Below are positions 11,410-19,092 of a stretch of DNA of 26,554 nt, in pieces (position 1 is the first letter of the stretch; each line of letters begins with the position of its first letter). The stretch lies in the NCBI GenBank assembly GCA_002179805.1, contig NAVB01000425.1, positions 1 to 26,554 of the forward strand, written 5' to 3'. The notes beneath the pieces are model-generated. The model was given only the letters and a program-made list of their open reading frames with translations, was not told the origin of the DNA and did not search any database. Position numbers and translations under genes: made by a program. The stretch is from Acanthamoeba lenticulata. Its lineage: Eukaryota > Discosea > Longamoebia > Acanthamoebidae.

Positions 11410-11415
11410 TTTATT
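11410..11415 (-). promoter_or_regulatory. Poly(A) signal of CsbD-like gene
   Basis: AATAAA on the minus strand, 15 nt past the stop codon at 11431. It lies in the 138-bp convergent gap shared with the phosphatase gene. Confidence 0.6.
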
Positions 11416-11430
11416 TTGTTTCGCAAAGGC

Positions 11431-11706
11431 TTATTTGTCTGATCGGAGCTGCTTCTCCTCTCCGTTCTCGATCATACCCTCGCAGCCGACCATCTTGCCA
11501 AGGGTGCTCTCCACCTTGCCAGGAACGAAGCTGTCCTTAGGCCCCTCGTTGGCTGCCCGCATCTCCGCCAGCGCGGCCTCCTTGTCGGCGATGCCTGACT
11601 GCTTCCAGTCGGCCGATCCGGTCAAGTTGCCAATGGCCTCCTCTGTGGCGCCCTTCACATACTGGACGTGGCCGGAAAGCATCGAAGCGTTGTGGGTGTT
11701 GCTCAT
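11431..11706 (-). CDS. CsbD-like small stress protein
   Basis: A single 91-aa open frame without introns. The residues KGATEEAIGNLTGSADWKQS match the CsbD/YjbJ pattern of KG...E..G..TG followed by W. A weaker second half-copy (GKVESTLGKMVG) gives two related segments, as in fungal CsbD-like proteins. The family is small, hydrophilic and linked to general stress in bacteria, and its molecular function is not established. The leader just before the ATG is CAA-rich and looks unstructured. Lack of introns among multi-exon neighbours, and a mainly bacterial family, suggest possible ancient lateral transfer. However, a gene this short could lack introns by chance. Confidence 0.85.
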   Translation of the reverse strand: MSNTHNASMLSGHVQYVKGATEEAIGNLTGSADWKQSGIADKEAALAEMRAANEGPKDSFVPGKVESTLGKMVGCEGMIENGEEKQLRSDK

Positions 11707-11908
11707 GGTTTGGTTGTTGTTTGTGGGAAGTAAGTTGTTGTTTTGTTGCCCCTCACCTGACCGTTCTTATGCCAGGCCCAGTCTGCCCCGGGCTCAAGCT
11801 TGGCGAATGTCTGCAGAAAAGAGCAGATATTCTTTGTGAAATTCCGTTCGCTGGGCGAGCTCGCTGCTCGCGGCCGCGATCAACGCTTGTACTTGGGTTT
11901 GCTTTCCT

Positions 11909-11914
11909 TTTATT
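11909..11914 (-). promoter_or_regulatory. Poly(A) signal of eIF2D gene
   Basis: AATAAA on the minus strand, only 8 nt beyond the stop codon at 11923. This implies a very short 3' UTR. The remaining 200 bp before the CsbD-like start would hold that gene's promoter. Confidence 0.6.
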
Positions 11915-11922
11915 GGGTGTGC

Positions 11923-14440
11923 CTATTGGCCTTTACCGCGGCCTCCACCACCGCCCGGTTTGCTCTTCTTCTTGTTCTCCTGCACCTGGATGAACTTCTT
12001 GGGCACCTGGTACTTCTCGATCAGGAACTGTACGGCGGCCTTGGTGACGTCGCCCTGGATCAAAATTTCCTTCCTGCCCTCGTTCTTCTTGCCCTCCATC
12101 TCGCCGAGGGACGTGCTCGCCGCAAACTTCTTGGCCAGTTCCTGTGTGTGCGTGTTGTTGTTGCACAAGCATGTTCCCCAGCCGAATCGTCAGCCTCGAA
12201 CGAGGGCGGCGACCAACCTTCAAGATAGAGGGGCGAGACCTGGCGCAGGGCGTCGGCGGAGATGAGAAAGCTCTCCATCCCGGAGAGGACGGTCACCATC
12301 TTGCGCCCCTGCCGCTGCTCCGTGCGGATCTGCATCGGCGCGATCGAGCCCCTGCACACGTCGCCCACGCCGTCCCGCGCCACGTAGCTGAACGCCTTGA
12401 GCTTGCCGATGAACCTGATGAACCCCCGTTAGCTTCCAAGCAGATGAAGAATGTAAAGAATGCAAAGGGACACGCACTGGTCGGCCAGGGTCTTGCGGTC
12501 GATGAACTCGCCGTAGAAGGTCTTCTTGCCCATCACGTTGATGGCCAAGTACTCGTCCATGCGAACCACGCGCTTGTCCTTCTCCGGCACGAGCTTCTCC
12601 TGCGCCACGTACGCCCACAGCAGCTCCCGCGCCTCGTGCGCCCGCCAGTAGTCGTCCTGCCTGTTCTCCCACCGCATCCACCATTGACACCGTCACGGCG
12701 CTGGCGCTCGGACTCTGAGGGCGAGAGAGAGAGAGAGAGAGAGGCGTACCTGGCCTTGGCCTCGGGCGTGGCGAGCAGCGGCTGGAGGCTCGACGGAAAC
12801 TTGTAGATCTCCTCGATCACGAGCCCCTCCGGCCGCTCGTCCCGCGCGCTGCCGGCGCCACCTCCGCCATCGGCGTTGTCCGCGCCGGCCGGGGACGCGC
12901 GGAAGGCCTTGTAGTCGTCGTGGGAGCGGTTGACGGCCGTGAGCTGGACTACGCCGGGCGAGGCCTCGCGGGTCTGGATGAGGCCCTTGGCCGCGGCCTC
13001 GGCCAGGAACGGGTTGAGCTTCTTGTAGGACGTGCGCCGGAGCTCGAGCGTGGTGCCCTCGGGCCGGGCCGGGAGCATGTACTCGGAGAAGAGCACGTTG
13101 GCCAGCATGGGCAGGTCCTTGTCCCGCACCTTGCGCTCGCCACCGCCCTTAAGCGCCGCCATGAAGCAGTAGTGGAGCAGCTCGTTCTGCGCGCGGACCT
13201 CGTCCTCGTCAGGCGCGGCGCGTCGCGTCGGCACGGCTTCCTCCTCTTCTTTCTCGTCCTCCTCTTTCTCCTCCCCCTCCTTGGTCGCAGCGTCGTTTTC
13301 GTTCTTTGCTTTCTCGTCGCTTTCGCTTTCTTGGGTCTCGCCATTGTTCTCTTCGGCCTCTGCCGCCGCGGCCTCGTCACTCGTATCGTCGGGGCCTCCC
13401 TGCTTAAGGAACCGCTCATCGGGGATGAGCGGGTGCGGATCCTTGGTCCCCGCCTCCCTGTGTGTGGCCAGATCAGCCCCCCCCCCCGGTTGTTCAACAA
13501 GTTGCACCTCGAGGCCAAGCTCGACACGTGGGCGAAGAGATGGTACCAGAGCTTGTCCTGAAAGAGGTGGAGCATCTCGACGCCTCGGCCCTGCAGGCCG
13601 CTCCTCTCCACGGTCGTGCTGCTGACCAGCATCTGGCCCACCCCGATGGGCGCCCTGGTCCACACAAGCGAGTAATTTTCAGAATAATCATAATAATCAA
13701 GTGATCAGGAGGAGTGGCGCACTTGTTGCCCTTGACGCAGATGGCGCGGAGGCTGCCCTCTGACCAAGTGCCGTAGCAGGCCGGTCGCTTCTGCACCAAT
13801 GCGCTGTCCTTGGGCACGATGACGCCCTGCAGCATGAGATCGGCTCCGTTCAGGAGCCGCGAGAAGACCGGTGCGTGGATCACGAACGACGGCAGCAGCT
13901 CCGGCAGCTTCCACAGCGCATACACTGCCAACGCGTGTCGTGTCGTGTCGTGTCGTGTCGTGTCGTGTCGTGTCGTGTCGTGTCGTGACATAGTTGTGTG
14001 AGAAGAGCACACGCGTGCACTGAACATGATCTCTACAGGCTGCATCTTGATGATTGCACGCAGACCACACAAGCGAGGCCACTCAGAGAGACGCAGCACA
14101 GGGGAGGTGCGCACCTGTGGGCACCCAGTCGTCTCGGCCCGAGGGATCGAAGAAGAGCGGCTGCGCCTCCACAAAGTAGAGGACGGTGCGGCTGCCGCCG
14201 CCCAGCTTGACCATTTCGATGTCTGCTTTAGGCGGCAGCACCTTGGGGAAGGCCACGAGGCCAGTGCAAGCGAGAATCAGTCCATCGTCAGATGACAACG
14301 ATTGCCTCGGCACTACGCACCTGATTGAGCTGCTCTTCTGTGATGTGAGGGAAGGCATTGAGCAGGCCGGTGCGGATGCGTCGCACTTCGCTCCGCTTGA
14401 GCTTATTGCGATTTTGTGTCTTGAACGCCTTCTTGAACAT
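11923..14440 (-). CDS. EIF2D: Eukaryotic translation initiation factor 2D (ligatin)
   Basis: Eight exons: 14440-14321, 14241-14115, 13924-13723, 13654-13547, 13457-12750, 12660-12478, 12414-12240, 12141-11923 (613 aa). The full eIF2D domain order is present. The N-terminal MCT1-like domain is aa 1-82 (starts MFKKAF). The PUA domain is about aa 83-185 (VYALWKLPELLPSF, GADLMLQGV, GRGVEMLHLFQDKLW). An acidic Glu/Lys linker follows at about aa 200-255. A winged-helix region begins near LLHYCFMAALKG, and a SWIB/MDM2-like region includes RRTSYKKLNPFL and DEYLAINVMGKK. The C-terminal SUI1 domain contains VTVLSGMESFLIS and YQVPKKFIQV. The family binds the 40S subunit, delivers initiator tRNA without GTP, and recycles post-termination 40S complexes. 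The first acceptor is AAG rather than YAG. The protein ends in a short Gly/Lys-rich tail. Confidence 0.93.
12723..12742. repeat. (GA)n dinucleotide tract in intron
   Basis: About ten GA repeats on the + strand within eIF2D intron 12749-12661. On the transcript this is a CT run beginning a few bases after the donor GTACGC, the same placement as the tract at 6382-6401. Confidence 0.8.
13936..13985. repeat. TGTCG pentanucleotide microsatellite, 10 copies
   Basis: Ten perfect head-to-tail TGTCG units lie inside the longest intron of the eIF2D gene (14114-13925, 190 nt), close to its 3' splice site. Perfect copies suggest recent slippage, so length may vary between strains. Confidence 0.95.
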
Positions 14441-14549
14441 CCTTCCTGCTTGCGTTCTTTTTTTTTTTTTTATTTCTTTTCTTTTACTGTAAATTCCTTT
14501 TCTTTTGCGGTAACGAGCTCTTCTCCGCCACAGGCACAACACGCACTAC
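14441..14549. promoter_or_regulatory. 109-bp divergent promoter, eIF2D / gamma-carboxylase-like
   Basis: The start codons of two divergent genes are 109 bp apart. The gap includes a long T run with T/C-rich flanks (about 14457-14485), which stands out in this GC-rich DNA. I see no convincing TATA box. Shared or bidirectional initiation is inferred only from the spacing. Confidence 0.55.
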
Positions 14550-16417
14550 ATGGCCTTGCGGCAGCGGCCAAGGGGTGACCGTACCGGACCTCCGGCTGCG
14601 AGCGAGCTTTCAGCCCCTCCCCTGCTACCCGAAGCGGGAGCCGAACCCGAGGGAAAGGTAGATGGAGCCCACTGCTGGAGGTGGGACGCGCTGTCGGAAG
14701 TCGTCGATGCCTCCTCCTTGGCAGCATTCCGGATGATGTGGGGCATGCTCCACTTCCTCGAGGCCGCCTCCTACCTTGCTCGCGACGGCAGCAAGGTGCG
14801 CCATGTCGCTCTTCAGGAGCTGTTCCTCGCTACGCCTGACTGTAGGGTCTCATGGCGTGGTGTTGGCTGTGCAGATTAGGACGCACCTGCTCGGGAACGG
14901 GTGGCAGGCCAAGTACTATGGCTTCGAATGGGTCACTCCGTACTCGTCGGTTGACGCCTTCCGCCTCCACTTTGCGCTGACCATGGTGATGGCCTTGTGC
15001 ACGTCGGCGGGCCTCTTCTATCGCCTGTCCTCGGTGGCTCTGCTTCTTTCGCTCGGCTACATCTTCCTACTCGACATGACCAACTACTTGAACCACATCT
15101 ACCTCATGCTCCTCATACAGCTGGTCATGTGCCTCGCCCCGGCCAACAGCAAGTGGGCCGTAGACGCCTGGCTCTTCCCCGCGGCTCGTCGCGACCGCGT
15201 GCCTCGGTGGGCCCTGTCCTTGCTTCAGCTCCTGATGGCCGTCGTCTACTTCTACGCCGGCGTGGCCAAGGTCAACCAGGACTGGCTGCGCGGCGAGCCC
15301 CTCAAGCACTGGCTGGCCCGCCGGGCCCACCTGCCCGTGCTTGGGCCGCTTCTGGAGGCGGACGGCAGCGCGCTGTTCTTTGCCTACGGCGGCCTCGTGT
15401 TTGACTTGCTCGTACCATTTGCCCTTCTGGCGCGCGACTGGCGCGTGCGTGGCGCCGGCGTCGTGCTGAGCCTCGGCTTCCACCTCAGCAACAAGCTGAT
15501 CTTTGGCATCGGGGTGTTCCCGTGGATGTGCATCTGCCTCACCACCCTCTACTTCGCGCCCGACTGGCCCCAGAAGTTCGCTGGCCTCGTCCACCCCTTT
15601 GTTGTAGTTGCGTTTGGCTCCAAGCCCTCGGCCGCAGAGAAGCCGGTTGTGGCCGCCACCTCCGAGCGGCAGCCCGCTGCCACGCAGCGAGGAGGAGCAG
15701 GACGACGACGGCCGCGGTGGAAGGACGTGGCGATCACGCTGTGCGTGGTGGCTTTCCTCGCTCTGCAGATCGTGCTGCCGCTGCGGCACCTGACCTATCC
15801 CGGCGATGTCAACTGGCACGAGTGCGGACATCGCTTCGCGTGCGTCCTTCCCTCGGTCGTTCCTTGGTTGTTGTGTACTTCGTGTGGTCTCATCTCGCTC
15901 GCTCTTGTCTTGTTGGGTGGAACGCAGATGGCGGATGAAGCTCCGCCACAAGACCTGCGCGTTGCAAATGTGGGTCGAGCGGGAGCTTCACAGCGAGTCT
16001 TTCTCTACGCCGTCGACCGTCTTGCGTATGTCCCCTCTCTCTGTCGGGGCGCATGCGACGCTCGCCTCGTGGCTCTAAACACGCGCGCGCGTGTGTTGCG
16101 TCTGGACAGGCGAGCCGCTGGCGCTTGGACAGTTCCTGACCAAGCGGCAGACGCGCAAGCTGCCCTCGCGCCCGGACTGCCTGCACCAGTTTGCGCTGCA
16201 TGTGGGCGAGCTCCTCCGGCAACGGGGCGAGCCGGTGGTGGGCGTCTACGCCAGCTGCAACTGCACCCTTAACTTCCGGCCCGGGGGCATGCGGCCCCTC
16301 GTGGAGCCCACGGCGAACCTCCTCCTGGCGCCCCCGTGGGCGTGGCCCTACCCGTTTGTCACCCCCGACTACGACTACGGCGCTTCGTCGCCCCAGAACG
16401 CCACCAAGAGCTCGTAG
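14550..16417 (+). CDS. Vitamin K-dependent gamma-carboxylase-like (HTTM) membrane protein
   Basis: Four exons: 14550-14795, 14875-15839, 15928-16025, 16110-16417 (538 aa). The N terminus carries the family start (DASSLAAFRMMWGMLHFLE). Several hydrophobic helices follow, then VVYFYAGVAKVNQDWLRGEP. In that motif Lys214 aligns with the catalytic base lysine of human GGCX. HRFAWRMKLRHK, restored across the second intron, is another family signature. The C-terminal lumenal-type segment includes TLNFRPGGMRPLVEP. GGCX converts glutamate to gamma-carboxyglutamate using reduced vitamin K, O2 and CO2 in the ER membrane. This protein is shorter than vertebrate GGCX and closer in size to bacterial homologues, so its substrate and even its reaction are open. 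The loop at 15630-15720 is Arg/Ala-rich. Confidence 0.85.
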
Positions 16418-16445
16418 GCGTGGGCCGGCTTCAACATTTCATGTA

Positions 16446-16471
16446 TTTATTTCTTTATTTCTTTATTTATT
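16446..16471 (-). promoter_or_regulatory. Cluster of poly(A) signals for homeobox gene
   Basis: Four AATAAA hexamers on the minus strand (TTTATT at 16446, 16454, 16462 and 16466) start 4 nt beyond the homeobox stop codon. The whole 57-bp convergent gap is occupied by this AT-rich block, so the two transcripts' 3' ends must overlap or abut. Confidence 0.7.
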
Positions 16472-16474
16472 CAT

Positions 16475-17524
16475 TCATTCATGGAGGCCCCAGCCGGCCT
16501 CAGTTGCTGCTGCGAGGTGCTGCGTCGATGGCGGTTGCGCGTGGGCGGCCTCCAGGCACGGGGCGACGAGCTGATGATGACCGGGCCGCTCGAGCCCGCC
16601 GCTGGAGCGGGCCGCTCGTTGCTCGAAGACGCGCTTGGCCTCATCGTAGGGCACCAACGCCGGCTGGGCCGCGGCCTGCGGCAGGCACGAGGGTGACGAT
16701 GACGACAACGACGACGGCGATGACGACGACGATGAAAGCGGCGGGGAGTGGAAGATGGTCGCCGCGCCCGACAGGATGGGCGCAATGACGGGCCGCCTCG
16801 CGGGAGGCGACAAGGGCGGGGGCTGCGGCGACGAGGGCTGCCCGAGGGGGGAGGAGATGGGCGACGTGGTGGCCGAAGAGGAACTGGCGAACGCATCGCT
16901 GGGCGGTTCGACGTCGACCGGGCCTGGTCGCAGGTCCTCCTCCTCTTCCTCCTCCTCCATCCGGCCCGAGGCTCTGAGCACCGAGAGGCGGGCCGCGCGT
17001 CGCAGGTGCTGGTGGTGTTGAGGATGGCCCACCAGGCCCCCGGCCTTGGCCAACTTGCTGCGCTGGTTCTGGAACCATACCTGGGCCACGTCCACCGGAA
17101 ACACACAACCAACAACAACGTCAATGCGTCCGATGACGTGTGGCGAAGGGGGTCCCGGCGGTACCTGAACTTGCCGAGGGCTCATGTGGAGCGCTTGGGC
17201 GATGGCGATCCTCTCCTGCTTGTTCGGGTAGATGTTGTTCTCCTCCTCAAAGATCCTCATCAGGGCCGCCTTTTCGTTTGAGGACGTCTTGCGTCGGCTC
17301 TTGGCGGCGCGGCGCGAGACCAACCCTTTCGAGGGGGCCGTCGTGGGACCAACGAGCTCGTGAGAGGGCGCCATGGGGCGACGACTCGCGGCGGTGGGCT
17401 GCGGCTGCGGCTGTGCTGCGGGGAAGGCGGGGTGTGCGATGAGGAACGTGGGCACGGGACTGGGGTTCATGATGATGATGTTCTTCGAGCATTGTTGCTT
17501 ATCAAGCATCACACTCTGGCTCAT
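16475..17524 (-). CDS. Homeobox transcription factor
   Basis: Two exons, 17524-17165 and 17080-16475 (321 aa). The homeodomain is split by one phase-0 intron. The first exon holds RRAAKSRRKTSSNEKAALMR through LHMSPRQVQ and the second continues VWFQNQRSKLAK. The recognition helix keeps Trp48, Phe49, Asn51 and Arg53, with Gln at 50 and 52. The intron falls between homeodomain residues 46 and 47. The C-terminal region has a Glu run, then long Ser/Pro-rich tracts typical of disordered regulatory tails. I chose the ATG at 17524 because the open frame upstream to 17899 contains no ATG. A spliced 5' exon could still extend the protein. Target genes are unknown. Helix positions are assigned by eye. 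Confidence 0.82.
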   Translation of the reverse strand: MSQSVMLDKQQCSKNIIIMNPSPVPTFLIAHPAFPAAQPQPQPTAASRRPMAPSHELVGPTTAPSKGLVSRRAAKSRRKTSSNEKAALMRIFEEENNIYPNKQERIAIAQALHMSPRQVQVPPGPPSPHVIGRIDVVVGCVFPVDVAQVWFQNQRSKLAKAGGLVGHPQHHQHLRRAARLSVLRASGRMEEEEEEEDLRPGPVDVEPPSDAFASSSSATTSPISSPLGQPSSPQPPPLSPPARRPVIAPILSGAATIFHSPPLSSSSSSPSSLSSSSPSCLPQAAAQPALVPYDEAKRVFEQRAARSSGGLERPGHHQLVAPCLEAAHAQPPSTQHLAAATEAGWGLHE

Positions 17525-18345
17525 CACCGCGGCCGTTTGGGGCCTGTCGACTGGAGGCGCCCCTGTTCGCGGTGGAGGAGGTCGCCCTTGCAAGCCGGAC
17601 AGGATCTGCGCCACCCCGCCCACACTCTGTTGCTGCTCGGCTGAAAGGAAGGAGGATGACGCACAAGATGTGAGTGATCTGATCACGCCCCCGATTCGCC
17701 CTCTCACCCGAACCTTGTTGTTGTTGATGGCGAGGTATCTCTTCGCCTTTGCTGGCACGGTTTGGCTGGGCAGGAAGCGGGCGAAGGAAGGGAAAGGCAG
17801 AGGCGAACCAGGGAGCACCTGGATGATGATGGTGATGACCCGATTCCTCCTGCCTCTGTCACAAGATGAGTGAGCATTTGTGAATTTGAAGGTCGCCACC
17901 GTTCAAGTGCGCACCACTAGCCCAGAGGGGGCATGATTTGCTTCTGGGGATTGAGGCCAGTAGGGCGAGGCAGCATGGCGCATTTGTTTTAAAAACACTA
18001 ACAAGTGATAGCAGTGAAGGCAGTTAAGCAGCTGTTCAGTGCGCTGATTGTGATCGAGGTGGTGGTTCAAATATTCAAATGGTTGGCTCAGTGGCACTTC
18101 ATGAGGGGAGTGATTAGGTCAGCGGGGCAGCGAATCAGCCTCCCGCAGCCCGCAGGAGATCGCGAGGTGAACAGAACGGTGGACGAAACAGCGCTTGCTA
18201 CACCCTCCAATTCAACCAATCATCAACGAGCTGCTGTCATTCCACAGAAACTTTATTTCTTGCATTCTTCTCCCTCGTGGCTATCTGTGAAAACGCGTCG
18301 GTCAGCCAAAACTGTGAAAGAGAGCACAAAAACAAACACAACAAA
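17525..18345. promoter_or_regulatory. Upstream region between homeobox and Nudix-like genes
   Basis: This 821-bp divergent gap is the largest in the window. Its left part (17525-17899) is an ATG-free open frame continuous with the homeobox gene, so it may be 5' UTR or an unrecognised exon; it holds a TTTCAG-type acceptor candidate near 17643. The part from 17900 to 18345 is AT-richer and I see no gene in it. The CAA-rich leader of the Nudix-like gene occupies about 18325-18345. Confidence 0.5.
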
Positions 18346-19008
18346 ATGAGCGCTGTCAATCAGCCGCGCTGGGTGCGGGAGGGGTTGACTGGGGCGGGCG
18401 TGGTGCCTTTCGCCGTTACCGAGACGGAGGACGGGGCCAAGAAGGTGGTGGTGTTGTTCCACACCAAGGATGTGGGCAAGAAAGTGGGCTATCTTATCGA
18501 CTTTGGGGGCGGCCTCGAGGAGTCTGAGAGTCCTGACTCTGTGGTGCACGTTGCTGCCCGCGAGTTTAGCGAGGAGACGGCCGGTGTCTTCGACCTCACG
18601 CCAGATGAACTCGCACAGCAGCCCCTCACAAGCAATCGTGCCATCCAGACGAGCCCCCTCACAGTCCTGGCAGCACAGCGCTTGGCGGGGCGCCTGCAGA
18701 AGGGCCTCGCGCACTACAGCGGCAGTGCCGACCAAGCTGTCGCACACGATGCGGACAAAGTGTGGCACGGCAGCACAGGCAAAGGGGGCTACGAAGTCTT
18801 CTTTATGCGGGTGCCGTTCGTGAGCGCCGACCGCCTCAACGAGCTGTTTGCCGGGTGCGACCGTCGCTGCCAATTCCAGTGGGTGGCCCTCGACATGCTC
18901 CTGCCCGACAGCCCTTCACCACTTCCGCTCCCGCTACATCCGCGAGTTGTCGCCATCCACGAACTGCCGGCCCTCTGGCTGGCCATCGACGCCCACCACC
19001 AACACTAG
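18346..19008 (+). CDS. Nudix-like hydrolase, divergent
   Basis: A single uninterrupted 220-aa frame. The segment DFGGGLEESESPDSVVHVAA followed by REFSEETAG resembles a Nudix box. The REx2EE core that binds divalent metal is intact. The spacing before it is altered, Asp sits where the conserved upstream Glu is expected, and Ala precedes the usual Gly after EE. Nudix enzymes hydrolyse nucleoside diphosphates linked to another group. The substrate here cannot be told, and activity is uncertain because of the degenerate box. The ATG is preceded by an A/C-rich leader. Like the CsbD-like gene, it lacks introns although its neighbours have many. Confidence 0.72.
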   Translation: MSAVNQPRWVREGLTGAGVVPFAVTETEDGAKKVVVLFHTKDVGKKVGYLIDFGGGLEESESPDSVVHVAAREFSEETAGVFDLTPDELAQQPLTSNRAIQTSPLTVLAAQRLAGRLQKGLAHYSGSADQAVAHDADKVWHGSTGKGGYEVFFMRVPFVSADRLNELFAGCDRRCQFQWVALDMLLPDSPSPLPLPLHPRVVAIHELPALWLAIDAHHQH

Positions 19009-19042
19009 TGTAGCGCACCGCCACACGACCGATTGTTGTACA

Positions 19043-19048
19043 AATAAA
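19043..19048 (+). promoter_or_regulatory. Poly(A) signal of Nudix-like gene
   Basis: AATAAA 34 nt after the stop codon at 19008, within the 84-bp convergent gap to the kinase gene stop at 19093. Confidence 0.65.
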
Positions 19049-19092
19049 AGGGTCGCTTGGTTGTGTTTTCTCAACAAGGCAAAGCCCTTCGG

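Noticed and set aside
12949..13665. Arg-rich minus-strand frame overlapping eIF2D exons 4 and 5
   Set aside because: Only its beginning matches eIF2D exon 4; the rest is an out-of-frame reading of exon 5.
11923..14440. Separate MCTS1-like and DENR-like genes
   Set aside because: All exons join in phase into one protein with the complete eIF2D domain order.
17900..18345. Possible tRNA or small RNA gene in the gap before the Nudix-like gene
   Set aside because: I could not find paired acceptor arms or convincing A and B boxes; the GGTTCAAAT near 18062 stands alone.
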